Shown here: one piece after another, positions 26,464 to 36,082 of the stretch
Layout of the letters: each line of letters opens with the position of its first letter
Numbering within the stretch: the stretch's first letter is position 1
Source: Thioclava dalianensis
GTDB lineage: Bacteria; Pseudomonadota; Alphaproteobacteria; Rhodobacterales; Rhodobacteraceae
Reading direction: 5' to 3'
DNA: 64,000 nucleotides
Assembly (NCBI RefSeq): GCF_000715505.1
Contig: NZ_JHEH01000009.1
Span: 1 to 64,000, forward strand
Program-made: the position numbers and the translations under genes
Notes under the pieces: generated by a model
The model's input: the letters and a program-made list of their open reading frames with translations, nothing else
Databases searched by the model: none
What the model was told of the DNA's origin: nothing

Positions 26464-27012
26464 ATGTTTGCGCGGATCTGTGGGTTTATGTCGGGCTTCG
26501 CGGTCATGATCGGATTGGCGGTGGCCAGCCCGGCAATGCCGCCCAATCTGAGCTTTGATCTGGTCGAAGGTGGGAAGATCGACCTGACCAGCTACGAGGG
26601 TAAGGTCATTCTGGTCGTGAATACCGCCTCGAAATGCGGGTATGCGCCGCAATTTACCCAGTTGCAGGATCTGTCGGACCGCTATTGGGATCAGGGTCTG
26701 GTGATCCTCACCGTGCCGTCAAATGACTTCAAGCAAGAGCTGAGTACCGCTGAGGCGGCCAAGCAGTATTGCGCGATGACCTTTGGTGCTGAGCTGCCGA
26801 TGGCGCGGATCACGCAGGTCACCGGCACCGGGGCGCATCCGTTCTATGCGTGGCTGCGCGCAGAGCGCGGCTTTGAGCCGAGCTGGAACTTCAACAAGGT
26901 GCTGATCGGACGCGATGGTCGGGTGATCGATACCTATCCCGCCTCAGTCGAGCCTGCCTCGCAATCGTTCACCGGGGCGATTGAAACCGCGTTGGGGCAG
27001 GGCCGGGGCTGA
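26464..27012 (+). CDS. Glutathione peroxidase-family protein with N-terminal signal or anchor
   Basis: The 182-residue thiol peroxidase has the family's catalytic blocks as VVNTASKCGYAPQFTQLQ (peroxidatic Cys), VPSNDFKQE and the Trp-Asn block in WNFNKVLIGRDG. A hydrophobic N-terminus (ICGFMSGFAVMIGLAVASPAM) suggests export to the periplasm, less common for this family. It reduces hydroperoxides using a thiol donor, probably thioredoxin in a Cys form like this. The start was placed at the first ATG before the hydrophobic stretch; the frame is open 20 codons further. Confidence 0.8.
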   Translation: MFARICGFMSGFAVMIGLAVASPAMPPNLSFDLVEGGKIDLTSYEGKVILVVNTASKCGYAPQFTQLQDLSDRYWDQGLVILTVPSNDFKQELSTAEAAKQYCAMTFGAELPMARITQVTGTGAHPFYAWLRAERGFEPSWNFNKVLIGRDGRVIDTYPASVEPASQSFTGAIETALGQGRG

Positions 27013-27090
27013 CGCTTTTTTGGCTTGCCGGGGCGGCATTCCGCCCCATCTGCCCTCGCGAGACTCAAGCGAAGTGGGCGCAAGATCGAT

Positions 27091-27834
27091 ATGGGCTTTT
27101 TCCTTCCTGTTTTCATTTGGTTGATTTTCGTCGGGCTCGATGCCTCGGTCTCGCTCAGGGCGCGGCGGCTGCGCCCATCCACTCTGGCATTCGTCTATGT
27201 GACATGGATCGCCTTTTGGGGCGGGATCTGGCTGATCTGGGCGATGCAGGCAGGCTGGGCCGAGAGCGGTGTGACGTTGGTGATCTCGGTGCTCGCGCCC
27301 TACGTGACGCTGCTGGTCTTCGCCTGGGGGCTGGTGCGAGCGATGCCCGATCACGCGGGCTGGGTGATCGCGCTCGGGCTTGTGGCATGGGCGGTGCTGC
27401 GCGAGCGGCGCACAGCTTTGAAGGTTCTGGCCACGCTGGCACTGCCGATTGCGCTTTGGACCGGGGCGATTGGCCCGCTTTTGGGCACGGGCGTGCTGAT
27501 CTTTGCGGGCCGCAAGCCAATGTCTGCGCGCGGTAAGCTGATCGCGGCGCCTGCGGTGTGCCTGCTGGCCTTTGCCCTTGCGATTGGTACGAATTGGGCG
27601 CTCTGGCAGGGCGAAATCCGTCTGATTGCGCGCGTGCAAGGCGTTGAGAACGTACAGATTCCGCCGCTGAGCCGTCAGGTGGAGGGGTTTTATCACGCCG
27701 AGCTGGGCTGGCTGCTGCCGATCATCGCGGCGCCCGACGGTTCGGTACGCGCACGGGGCACGAAAGCGGGCGTGCCGCAGGTCTGGAGCTATGATCGCCA
27801 GTCTTGGACGGCAGAGCCCGCGCCTCAGCCCTGA
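27091..27834 (+). CDS. Integral membrane protein of unknown function
   Basis: The 247-residue protein has about six hydrophobic segments across residues 1-180 (for example FFLPVFIWLIFVGLD, WIAFWGGIWLIWAMQA, LVISVLAPYVTLLVFAWGL), then a polar C-terminal domain of about 65 residues. No family motif was recognised. The ATG at 27091 begins the first membrane segment; no good ribosome-binding site lies upstream, so the start is uncertain. Confidence 0.5.
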   Translation: MGFFLPVFIWLIFVGLDASVSLRARRLRPSTLAFVYVTWIAFWGGIWLIWAMQAGWAESGVTLVISVLAPYVTLLVFAWGLVRAMPDHAGWVIALGLVAWAVLRERRTALKVLATLALPIALWTGAIGPLLGTGVLIFAGRKPMSARGKLIAAPAVCLLAFALAIGTNWALWQGEIRLIARVQGVENVQIPPLSRQVEGFYHAELGWLLPIIAAPDGSVRARGTKAGVPQVWSYDRQSWTAEPAPQP

Positions 27835-27901
27835 GCCCGCCGGGGGCCGTCCCAGATGGCCCGAAAGGCTGTAATCTGGGTCGATTTAGGCCAATAAAGA
27901 C

Positions 27902-27930
27902 TTGCTGAACAAGGCAAACGCGCCTATATG
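27902..27930 (+). promoter_or_regulatory. Candidate sigma-70-type promoter of rpsA
   Basis: TTGCTG (27902-27907) and TATATG (27925-27930) are separated by exactly 17 bases. This would give a leader of about 125 bases before the rpsA ATG. Confidence 0.5.
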
Positions 27931-28059
27931 GGCGCGGTCTGAGATGGGTTGGGCGCTGCCTGACCCTGCCTTTGTTGCGTCTTGGACATATCCAACGAAA
28001 GACCGGCGGAGCCAACCGCATGGCCAGTAAATCGACTATGAAAAGGAAACTAAAACCGC

Positions 28060-29739
28060 ATGTGCGCTAAAGCAACCATGGAAGACTTCGAGGCTATGCT
28101 CAATGAGAGCCTCGAGATCGATACCCCCCAAGAGGGTTCGGTCGTAAAAGGCAAAGTGATCGCCATCGAGGCCGGTCAAGCCATCATCGACGTCGGCTAC
28201 AAGATGGAAGGCCGCGTTGAACTCAAGGAATTCGCCAATCCCGGCGAGGCTCCGCAGATCGAAGTTGGCGACGAGGTCGAGGTGTTCCTTGATCGCGTGG
28301 AAAACGTCCGCGGCGAAGCCGTGATCTCGCGTGAGAAAGCCCGCCGCGAAGAGGCATGGGACCGTCTTGAGGCCGCTTATGCGAAAGAAGAGCGCGTCGA
28401 AGGCGCTATCTTCGGTCGCGTCAAAGGTGGCTTCACGGTCGATCTGGGCGGCGCTGTTGCGTTCCTGCCCGGCAGCCAGGTCGATGTCCGCCCGGTGCGT
28501 GACGCAGGCCCGCTGATGGGTCTCAAGCAGCCCTTCCAGATCCTGAAAATGGACCGCCGTCGTGGCAATATCGTGGTGTCGCGTCGTGCGATCCTCGAAG
28601 AAAGCCGTGCCGAGCAGCGCGCTGAAGTCATCGCGAACCTCACCGAGGGTCAGGTTGTCGAAGGCGTCGTCAAGAACATCACCGAATACGGCGCATTCGT
28701 CGATCTCGGCGGTGTGGACGGTCTGCTGCACGTCACCGACATGGCATGGCGCCGTGTGAACCACCCCTCGGAGATCCTTGCGATCGGCGAAACCGTCAAG
28801 GTTCAGGTCGTCAAGATCAACAAGGAAACGCACCGCATCTCGCTTGGCATGAAGCAGCTGCAGTCCGATCCGTGGGATGCCGTGGAAGCCAAATTCCCGA
28901 TCGCATCCGTGCATACCGGCCGCGTCACCAACATCACCGATTACGGCGCCTTTGTTGAGCTGGAGCCCGGTGTCGAAGGTCTGGTGCACGTCTCCGAGAT
29001 GTCGTGGACCAAGAAGAACGTTCATCCCGGCAAGATCGTCTCGACCTCGCAAGAGGTGGACGTCATGGTGCTCGAGATCGACACCGCCAAGCGCCGCGTT
29101 TCGCTCGGTCTCAAGCAGACCATGCGCAACCCGTGGGAAGTCTTTGCCGAAACCCACCCGGTGGGCACCGTCATCGAAGGCGAAGTCAAGAACATCACCG
29201 AATTCGGTCTGTTTGTTGGCCTCGACAACGACATCGACGGCATGGTTCACCTCTCCGACCTGAGCTGGGATCAGCGCGGCGAAGAGGCGATCCAGTCCTT
29301 CCGCAAAGGCGACATGGTCAAGGCCGCTGTCACCGAAGTGGATACCGACAAGGAGCGCATCTCGCTCTCGATCAAGGCGCTCGATGCCGACACGTTCTCT
29401 GATGCCGTTGACGGCGTGAAGCGTGGCTCGATCATCACCGTCGAAGTGACCGCGATCGAAGATGGCGGCATCGAGGTGGATTACAACGGCATGAAAGCGT
29501 TCATCCGCCGTTCGGATCTGGCCCGTGACCGTGCCGACCAGCGCCCCGAGCGTTTCGGCGTTGGCGACAAGGTCGATGTGCGCGTGACCAACGTGGACAG
29601 CAAGACCCGCAAGCTGGGCGTGTCGATCAAAGCGCGCGAGATCGCCGAAGAGAAAGAAGCCGTGGAACAGTACGGCTCCTCGGACTCTGGTGCCTCGCTG
29701 GGCGACATCCTCGGCGCAGCTCTGAAGGGCGACGAGTAA
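28060..29739 (+). CDS. rpsA: 30S ribosomal protein S1
   Basis: The 559-residue protein has six S1 RNA-binding repeats, recognisable from repeated blocks such as GxVVKGKVIAIEAGQAIIDVG, VEGVVKNITEYGAFVDLGGVDGLLHVTDM and HTGRVTNITDYGAFVELEPGVEGLVHVSEM. S1 binds mRNA at the 30S platform and helps initiation. The N-terminus MCAKATMEDFEAMLNES is the form usual in Rhodobacteraceae. It has its own promoter-like leader and a strong terminator, so it is probably monocistronic. Confidence 0.97.
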   Translation: MCAKATMEDFEAMLNESLEIDTPQEGSVVKGKVIAIEAGQAIIDVGYKMEGRVELKEFANPGEAPQIEVGDEVEVFLDRVENVRGEAVISREKARREEAWDRLEAAYAKEERVEGAIFGRVKGGFTVDLGGAVAFLPGSQVDVRPVRDAGPLMGLKQPFQILKMDRRRGNIVVSRRAILEESRAEQRAEVIANLTEGQVVEGVVKNITEYGAFVDLGGVDGLLHVTDMAWRRVNHPSEILAIGETVKVQVVKINKETHRISLGMKQLQSDPWDAVEAKFPIASVHTGRVTNITDYGAFVELEPGVEGLVHVSEMSWTKKNVHPGKIVSTSQEVDVMVLEIDTAKRRVSLGLKQTMRNPWEVFAETHPVGTVIEGEVKNITEFGLFVGLDNDIDGMVHLSDLSWDQRGEEAIQSFRKGDMVKAAVTEVDTDKERISLSIKALDADTFSDAVDGVKRGSIITVEVTAIEDGGIEVDYNGMKAFIRRSDLARDRADQRPERFGVGDKVDVRVTNVDSKTRKLGVSIKAREIAEEKEAVEQYGSSDSGASLGDILGAALKGDE

Positions 29740-29778
29740 TCTCGTAGCGCCTCTCAGGTGCACCACAAATCTTGCGAA

Positions 29779-29805
29779 GGCCCCGCCGTTTCGGCGGGGC
29801 CTTTT
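29779..29805 (+). terminator. Rho-independent terminator of rpsA
   Basis: A perfect 10-base stem GGCCCCGCCG/CGGCGGGGCC with a TTT loop is followed by TTTT, 40 bases after the rpsA stop. Confidence 0.92.
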
Positions 29806-30039
29806 GCACTCTATCGATTCGCTCCAAGGGCCGTGGCACAGCGCGCGGGCGCGCAGTCGGAGCAGGGCTTGCGCATTTGTGAGAGCGGATTTCCGCTTTC
29901 AGGGCTTGCCCCGGCCAGAAAATTCCCGGTAATTCCAATCCTTTCTGGTACCGCGCTTTGAGATTTGCTCTTATAGTCGGCAGATTAGCTGTGACGAAAC
30001 GGGGCCGCGCAGTCGCACAACCCGTGGGGGAGAACGACG

Positions 30040-30327
30040 ATGATCCGATCCGAACTGATCGCGAAAATTTCCGAAGAAAATCCGCATCTCTTCCAGAGGG
30101 ATGTCGAGAAGATCGTGAACACGATCTTTGATGAGGTCACCGAGGCGCTGGCCAATGGTGACCGGGTCGAGCTGCGCGGCTTTGGCGCCTTCTCCGTGAA
30201 GAAGCGCGATGCCCGCGTCGGTCGCAACCCGCGCACCGGCGAGGCTGTCGAAGTGGAAGAGAAACACGTTCCCTTCTTCAAAACCGGCAAGCTGCTGCGG
30301 GATCGCCTGAACGGACAAGAGGACTAA
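30040..30327 (+). CDS. ihfB: Integration host factor subunit beta
   Basis: The 95-residue DNA-bending protein has the HU/IHF fold ([49 protein letters not shown]), and the DNA-contacting arm signature [31 protein letters not shown] bends DNA at promoters and recombination sites. The ATG follows GGGGGAG. The 300 bases upstream, back to rpsA, hold the rpsA terminator and otherwise only non-coding sequence. lapA follows six bases later. Confidence 0.95.
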   Translation: MIRSELIAKISEENPHLFQRDVEKIVNTIFDEVTEALANGDRVELRGFGAFSVKKRDARVGRNPRTGEAVEVEEKHVPFFKTGKLLRDRLNGQED

Positions 30328-30333
30328 CACCCG

Positions 30334-30690
30334 ATGATGCGTGCGCTTCGGCTGACATTTCTGGGCCTGTTGGCCATTATCCTGATCGCGCTTGCGCTGG
30401 CCAATCGTGACATCGTCACGCTGCGGCTGCTGCCGGCAGGGGCGGGGGATTTCCTCGGCCTGAGCTGGTCGGTTCAGGTGCCGCTGTTTCTCGTGATTCT
30501 CGGCGGCGTGCTGCTTGGCCTGCTGATCGGGTTCGTCTGGGAGTGGATCCGCGAGGCGAAGCTGCGCCGGACTGCCAAGCAGGCGACCCGCAAGGCCAGC
30601 AAGCTGCAATCCGAGGTGCAGACCCTGCGCCACGAGAAGCACGGGCCGAAAGACGACGTGCTCGCGCTGCTCGATCAGCCCTCCCGCTAA
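30334..30690 (+). CDS. LapA family (DUF1049) membrane protein
   Basis: The 118-residue protein has two transmembrane segments (FLGLLAIILIALALAN, residues 9-24, and VPLFLVILGGVLLGLLIGFVW, about 52-72) joined by a short loop, then a charged C-terminal helix rich in Lys, Arg and Glu. This is the layout of the DUF1049/LapA family, which in E. coli is linked with lipopolysaccharide assembly. It lies between ihfB and trpF with spacings of six and three bases, so the three genes form an operon. Confidence 0.85.
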   Translation: MMRALRLTFLGLLAIILIALALANRDIVTLRLLPAGAGDFLGLSWSVQVPLFLVILGGVLLGLLIGFVWEWIREAKLRRTAKQATRKASKLQSEVQTLRHEKHGPKDDVLALLDQPSR

Positions 30691-30693
30691 GCG

Positions 30694-31371
30694 ATGGCGA
30701 CGGTTGCCATAGATCGCGGCGCCCCCGGTGCGCCGCGCGTCAAGATTTGCGGGCTGCGCGATGCCGAAACGCTGAGCGCGGCTGTCGCGGCAGGCGCGCG
30801 TTATGTGGGCTTTGTGTTCTTCGCCAAATCCCCCCGCTCCGTCTCGATTGCACAGGCGCGCGACTTGGCGCTTGAGGTGCCGCCGGGGGTCGCGAAAGTC
30901 GCGCTCGTGGTGAATCCCGCAGATGAGGACCTGTCTGCGATCTGCGATGCCGTGCCCTTGGATATGCTGCAGCTTCACGGCTCGGAGACGCCCGAGCGCG
31001 TGGCCGAGATCCGCGCGCGTTTCGGTCTGCCGGTGATGAAAGCGGTGGGTGTGGCCGGGCCTGAGGATTTGCCCGCGATTGCGCGCTATGAAGAGGTGGC
31101 CGATCAGATCCTGCTCGATGCCAAGGCGCCGAAAGGGGCCCCGCTTCCGGGCGGTAACGGTCTGGCCTTTGACTGGCGTCTGATCGCCGGGCGCAACTGG
31201 ACCAAACCGTGGATGCTGGCGGGCGGGCTCACGCCCGAGAACGTGGCCGAGGCGATCCGTTTGACGGGCGCTCGGCAGGTTGATGTGTCCTCGGGGGTTG
31301 AAAGCGCGCCGGGGGTCAAGGATGCCGGACGGATTGCGCGGTTCCTCAATGCGGCGGGTGTGACCGCCTGA
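30694..31371 (+). CDS. trpF: Phosphoribosylanthranilate isomerase
   Basis: The 225-residue TIM-barrel enzyme catalyses the Amadori rearrangement in tryptophan synthesis. Motifs: [34 protein letters not shown] with the catalytic Cys of [22 protein letters not shown] with the catalytic Asp, [12 protein letters not shown], and [15 protein letters not shown]. The start is three bases after lapA. A GC-rich inverted repeat in the gap to the convergent next gene may act as a shared end point. Confidence 0.95.
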   Translation: MATVAIDRGAPGAPRVKICGLRDAETLSAAVAAGARYVGFVFFAKSPRSVSIAQARDLALEVPPGVAKVALVVNPADEDLSAICDAVPLDMLQLHGSETPERVAEIRARFGLPVMKAVGVAGPEDLPAIARYEEVADQILLDAKAPKGAPLPGGNGLAFDWRLIAGRNWTKPWMLAGGLTPENVAEAIRLTGARQVDVSSGVESAPGVKDAGRIARFLNAAGVTA

Positions 31372-31417
31372 TCGCGGGCGCGGGCAATCAGATCGCCCGC
31401 GCGCCTCGTCTCAATCT

Positions 31418-32539
31418 CTAGTTCTGGGCTTTGGGCAGCTTGACGCTGAACAGCTTGAACCGGGTCGCTTGATGGCGGTTGAAGTTGTTGTCCGTCGTGG
31501 TGAGCATCGTCTGCGCCCCGTCGACGACCGGCCCGAAGGCGATGTCCTCGATATTGTCCACCGTGACACCGTCGAGCCCTGCCTTGAGCGTGAACCACAG
31601 CCGCTTTTGCACCGGGGTGATCTTGCTCAGGTCGACTTTCTCTTCGCCGTTCACATTGGTCGCATCCGTCAGATCCGCGATATAGAAGCGGATATTGTTG
31701 CCGATGCCCTCGGAATAGTTGCGCTCCACGATCACCAGCCGCCCATCTGGCAGGGTGGCCAGCGCCGAGATCCCGTTATCCGCCGAGCCGCCCTCTTGGA
31801 GCGGTTTCGCCGGGATCTCATCCGTCATGTAGATATATTGCGCGGTGGGTTTGCGGGTCTCGGTGTCGATCAGCATGATCCGCGAGGGGCTTTGCTCGGT
31901 GAAGCTGGCCTTGGGGCCATCCTGGATCAGCGCGTTCTCTGTGGAGACATAGAGCGTCTTGCCATCCGCGCTCAGATCCAGCCCCTCAAACGAGAGATTG
32001 TCGCGCGCGCCCTTGGTGCCCTCCTTATTGGGGATATAGGCCTCGGGCAGGGGCAGTGATGTCGCAAATGCGCCCGTCTGATCGGCAGTGTAGATCGCGG
32101 GTACGCCTTTTTCATCACGCTCGGAGGACCAGAAGATCCGTTGCTGTGCGGGATCGACCGCAATGCCTTCGCCATCGGCACCATTCTCGCCAAAGATACC
32201 GCCGCCGGGCCTTTGCAGATCATGCTCGCTGGTGATGTCGAGCCCCGCAAAGCGGTCTTTCTTGACGTCGAGCTTGAGCGTGTAGAACCGTGGCGGGCCG
32301 AAATCGCCCTTGTCGTCGCTGATTGCGTAGAACTGATCCGTTTTCGGATCGTAGGACAGATCCGACAGGCCGCCAAAGCCCTTGCCCTGAATAGTCAGCC
32401 CGGTCGGCAGCACAAACTCACCGATCAGCTTGGGGGCAGGCAGCGGAGGGTCTGTGTCCGGGTTTGAGGCTGTGTCTTGGGCCTGCGCATAGAGCGGCAA
32501 TGACAGGGCGAGGGCGGTGGAGAGAAGGATCGTACGCAT
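31418..32539 (-). CDS. Exported esterase-like (phytase-type) beta-propeller protein
   Basis: The 373-residue protein has a signal peptide (MRTILLSTALALSLPLYAQA, cleavage near AQA) and a body typical of the esterase-like activity of phytase family: GGLSDLSYDPKTDQFYAISDD, DGEGIAVDPAQQRIFWSSERDE, NLSFEGLDLSADGKTLYVSTENAL, and a C-terminal block NIEDIAFGPVVDGAQTMLTTTDNNF. The family forms a six-bladed propeller with calcium-site-like Asp and Glu clusters and is exported to the periplasm. The natural substrate is not known. Confidence 0.85.
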   Translation of the reverse strand: MRTILLSTALALSLPLYAQAQDTASNPDTDPPLPAPKLIGEFVLPTGLTIQGKGFGGLSDLSYDPKTDQFYAISDDKGDFGPPRFYTLKLDVKKDRFAGLDITSEHDLQRPGGGIFGENGADGEGIAVDPAQQRIFWSSERDEKGVPAIYTADQTGAFATSLPLPEAYIPNKEGTKGARDNLSFEGLDLSADGKTLYVSTENALIQDGPKASFTEQSPSRIMLIDTETRKPTAQYIYMTDEIPAKPLQEGGSADNGISALATLPDGRLVIVERNYSEGIGNNIRFYIADLTDATNVNGEEKVDLSKITPVQKRLWFTLKAGLDGVTVDNIEDIAFGPVVDGAQTMLTTTDNNFNRHQATRFKLFSVKLPKAQN

Positions 32540-33117
32540 GGTTTGGGGCTCCCTTGAACTGGCGTCAGCCTAAACGGTCTTTTTTAACAGGGGTATGATA
32601 AGGATGTGCTGAGAGCGATCACTTTTGCGCATGTATCGGAGTGCGGGGCGGCATTGCGGCCCGACCCGGGGTCTTTTCGCGCGCGCAGGCGGTGTTTGGG
32701 GCGCGTGGGCCATGAAAATTCGATTGTATTTCCGTTGTTCCTCCCGCTATTGTCACAAATAGTCGGCAGGTTTGCGACAAGACCCGCGATCCGCCACCGA
32801 AATTCGCTGATTTGCAAGCAGCCCGACGCGCTCTCTCGCGCTGGCGCTTTGAGTCAACCGATTGACCGAAAGGTCGCTAGTTTGCCTCCCTCTGCCACAA
32901 CGGCACGGAGGTTTTGAATGGGGCGCAGAGGGATAACCATGCGCCTGGGAAAGAACCGCGATGATGCGTGTCGAGCTGAGGCAATTGAGCAAGGGCGGGC
33001 CAGTGATGGCCGCCGCCGATCGCCTGTGCCGCCCGTCCATCGCCTCATGGACAGATCCAGCCACTTGCACACGGGGCCCATCGGGCGTCAGGGCAGGGGT
33101 ATGGACAATGGAATTAC
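32540..33117 (+). promoter_or_regulatory. Long leader region of rne
   Basis: About 580 bases lie between the divergent esterase-like gene and the rne start, with no credible gene. A possible promoter is TTGTAT with TATTGT 18 bases on, near 32722-32751, which would give a leader of over 350 bases. Proteobacterial rne genes often have a long leader on which RNase E acts to autoregulate its mRNA; the leader and several GC-rich inverted segments here would fit, but no structure was solved by eye. Confidence 0.45.
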
Positions 33118-35991
33118 ATGGCAAAGAAGATGCTTATCGATGCCACCCACGCGGAAGAAACCCGCGTCGTGGTGGCAGACGGCAACAAGGTCGAGGAATT
33201 TGACTTTGAAACCATCAACAAACGGCAGCTCGCCGGAAATATCTATCTCGCAAAAGTAACCCGGGTGGAGCCGTCGCTCCAGGCGGCTTTTGTCGATTAC
33301 GGCGGCAATCGCCACGGGTTTCTCGCATTTGCCGAGATCCATCCCGATTATTACCAGATCCCGGTCGCCGACCGCGAGGCTTTGCTCGAGGAAGAGCGCC
33401 AGTTGGCCGAGGCCGCGGCTGCCGAGGAAGACAAGCCCAAACCGGCCCGCCGCCGCCGCTCGCGCCGTGGTGCGAAGGCTGAACAGGCCAACACCGATGA
33501 GGCTGTTGTCAGCTCGGATGAGATCCCCGGCATGGGCGTGGTCGATGCCGAGGACGACGCAGAGGATGACACCGACGCGGCACCGTCTGCGGATCACGGC
33601 TCGGACCACGCGGCAGAGCGTGGCGCCGAGGATAGCGCCGATCACGATGACGATCATGATGAGGGCGATGGCGAGGATGACGCCACCCCCGAAGATCCCA
33701 ATATCGAATCGGTCGCCGAAGAGGACGTGCACGAAGAGATCCGTCCGCCCCGCAAACCGCGGGCCCGGCGCTACAAGATCCAGGAAGTGATCAAGGTGCG
33801 CCAGATCATGCTGGTGCAGGTCGTCAAGGAAGAGCGCGGCAACAAAGGCGCGGCACTCACCACCTATCTCAGCCTTGCCGGTCGCTATTGTGTGCTGATG
33901 CCCAATACCGCGCGTGGCGGTGGCATTTCGCGCAAGATCACCAATGCCGCCGACCGCAAGAAGCTCAAGGAAATCGCCGGGGGCTTTGACGTGCCCAAGG
34001 GCGCAGGGCTGATCGTTCGGACGGCGGGCGCTCAGCGCACCAAGACCGAGATCAAGCGCGATTACGAATATCTGATGCGCCTGTGGGAGCAGATCCGCGA
34101 TCTCACGATGAAATCTGTGGCGCCCGCGCCGATCTATGAAGAAGGCGATCTGATCAAGCGCTCGATCCGCGATCTTTACTCCAAAGAGATCGACGAGGTG
34201 CTGGTCGAGGGCGAGCGCGGCTATCGCGTGGCCAAGGCCTTCATGAAGATGATCATGCCGAGCCATGCCAAGCACGTTAAGCATTACGCGGAATCGCTGC
34301 CGCTTTTCGCCCGCCATCAGGTGGAAAGCTATCTGACAGGCATGTTCAACCCGACCGTTCAGCTCAAATCGGGCGGCTATATCGTGATCGGCGTCACTGA
34401 GGCGCTTGTCGCAATCGACGTCAACTCGGGCCGGGCCACCAAGGAAGGCTCGATCGAAGAAACCGCGCTCAAGACCAACTTGGAGGCCGCTGACGAGGTG
34501 GCCCGCCAATTGCGCCTGCGCGATCTGGCCGGTCTGATCGTGATCGACTTCATCGACATGGACGAGCGGCGCAACAATACCGCTGTCGAAAAGCGGATGA
34601 AGGACAGGCTCAAGACGGATCGCGCCCGCATTCAGGTGGGCCGGATCTCGGGCTTTGGCCTGATGGAGATGAGCCGTCAGCGTCTGCGTCCGGGCATGAT
34701 CGAAAGCACGACGCAGCCCTGCTCGCATTGCCACGGCACGGGCATCATCCGCTCGGATGACAGCCTTGCGCTCTCGGTTCTGCGCGCGATCGAAGAAGAG
34801 GGCACACGCAAACGGTCGCGCGAGGTTCTGGTGCGCGCCCCGGTGGCCGTCGCCAATTACCTGATCAACGCCAAGCGCGAGCATGTCGCAAGCATCGAGG
34901 CGCGCTACGGCATGTCCGTGCGCATCGAGGCTGTGCCCGAGCTGGTCTCTCCCGATTTCACCATCGAGAAGTTCAAGACCGCGACCCGCGTGGTCTCCGA
35001 GGTTGTCTCGCCGGTGGTCTCTGCCACGGAAAGCCTGATGGCCGAGATCGATCTGGATGATGACGACGATACGGATGAGGACGAGGACGAGGCAGAAGAG
35101 GAACAGCGCAACGAGACGCGCGAGCCCTCCAATGCGCCTGAGTCCTCTGACGATGATCAGCCGCGCAAAAAGCGCCGTCGGCGTCGGCGTAAGCGGAAGT
35201 CGAATGGCGATGAGAATGGCGGGTCCGATGCCGCGCAAAACGGCAATGATCAGGACGCGCAGGGCCAGAAGGCCAATGAGCCTGCCGAAGCCGCAGATGT
35301 GAGCACCGCTGAAACCGCGCAGGCCGCACCCGAGGCGGCTGCGTCTGACGCGCCCGCCGAAGCTGCAGCCGAAGAGCCTGCGCCCAAGCCGCGCCGCACC
35401 CGGTCGCGCAGCCGCAAGAAGGTTGAGGAGCCGACCGCAGAGGCCAGCACCGAGACCCCGGCAGAGGCCAGCGCTGAGACGACAGCCGAGGCAGCCCCGG
35501 AAGAGGCGCCCAAGCCCAAGCGCCGTTCGCGCGCCCGCAAAAAGCCCGAGGCCGACACTGCCGCGCAGGCAGCCGTTGAGGGCGAGGGCGCTCCGTCGCC
35601 TGAGGCGGTCGAAGAGGCTCCCAAGCCGAAGCGTCGCTCGCGGGCTCGCAAGAAGGTCGAGGAACCGGCAGCCGCTGAGGCTGCTGAGGCGTCCGCGCCG
35701 CAAGCCGCACCCCCCGAGCCTGAGACGCCCCCGGAGACGCCGCAGCCCGACGCGCCTGTCGAGACGCCGGAGCCGCCTGCAGAGGTGCCCGCCGACGCCC
35801 CGCAGGAGACCCCGCCCGCGCCAGCACCCGAAACCCCGGTTGAGCAACCGCCCGAGACGCCGCAACCCGACGCTCCGGTTGAGATCCCGACCGGTCCGGC
35901 GGTGGCCGAAAGCGCGGATACCGATGCGGAAACGCTGACGGAGGAGAAACCCGCCAAGCCGCGCAAGCGCGGTTGGTGGAACCGCGGCTAA
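33118..35991 (+). CDS. rne: Ribonuclease E
   Basis: The 957-residue enzyme processes and decays RNA and anchors a degradosome. The N-terminal S1 domain (KMLIDATHAEETRVVV, AAFVDYGGNRHGFL) is split by an acidic/Ala-rich insertion from about residues 95 to 215. The catalytic core follows: GAALTTYLSLAGRYCVLMP, LVAIDVNSGRAT (catalytic Asp), GLIVIDFIDMDERRN (second Asp) and the zinc-link PCSHCHGTG. The last 300 residues are low-complexity, with repeated Arg/Lys-rich blocks (KPKRRSRARKK) between Ala/Glu/Pro stretches, a scaffold for RNA and partner binding. Confidence 0.97.
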   Translation: MAKKMLIDATHAEETRVVVADGNKVEEFDFETINKRQLAGNIYLAKVTRVEPSLQAAFVDYGGNRHGFLAFAEIHPDYYQIPVADREALLEEERQLAEAAAAEEDKPKPARRRRSRRGAKAEQANTDEAVVSSDEIPGMGVVDAEDDAEDDTDAAPSADHGSDHAAERGAEDSADHDDDHDEGDGEDDATPEDPNIESVAEEDVHEEIRPPRKPRARRYKIQEVIKVRQIMLVQVVKEERGNKGAALTTYLSLAGRYCVLMPNTARGGGISRKITNAADRKKLKEIAGGFDVPKGAGLIVRTAGAQRTKTEIKRDYEYLMRLWEQIRDLTMKSVAPAPIYEEGDLIKRSIRDLYSKEIDEVLVEGERGYRVAKAFMKMIMPSHAKHVKHYAESLPLFARHQVESYLTGMFNPTVQLKSGGYIVIGVTEALVAIDVNSGRATKEGSIEETALKTNLEAADEVARQLRLRDLAGLIVIDFIDMDERRNNTAVEKRMKDRLKTDRARIQVGRISGFGLMEMSRQRLRPGMIESTTQPCSHCHGTGIIRSDDSLALSVLRAIEEEGTRKRSREVLVRAPVAVANYLINAKREHVASIEARYGMSVRIEAVPELVSPDFTIEKFKTATRVVSEVVSPVVSATESLMAEIDLDDDDDTDEDEDEAEEEQRNETREPSNAPESSDDDQPRKKRRRRRRKRKSNGDENGGSDAAQNGNDQDAQGQKANEPAEAADVSTAETAQAAPEAAASDAPAEAAAEEPAPKPRRTRSRSRKKVEEPTAEASTETPAEASAETTAEAAPEEAPKPKRRSRARKKPEADTAAQAAVEGEGAPSPEAVEEAPKPKRRSRARKKVEEPAAAEAAEASAPQAAPPEPETPPETPQPDAPVETPEPPAEVPADAPQETPPAPAPETPVEQPPETPQPDAPVEIPTGPAVAESADTDAETLTEEKPAKPRKRGWWNRG

Positions 35992-36018
35992 GCTCTCGCT
36001 GAGGGATGAAACACAAAA

Positions 36019-36044
36019 GGCCGGGCAGTGCGCCCGGCCTTTTT
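36019..36044 (+). terminator. Rho-independent terminator of rne
   Basis: A perfect 8-base stem GGCCGGGC/GCCCGGCC with a 5-base loop is followed by TTTTT, 27 bases after the rne stop. Adenines before the stem make it a possible terminator for the convergent ribH gene as well. Confidence 0.93.
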
Positions 36045-36082
36045 CATGCGTGTTGCCCGATGCGGGCGTAAGGCGAAATCGC

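Noticed and set aside
28036-29766. A 576-codon open frame on the minus strand opposite rpsA
   Set aside because: It is a mirror of the highly biased rpsA codons; rpsA itself is certain, and the antisense protein shows no family motif or ribosome-binding site.
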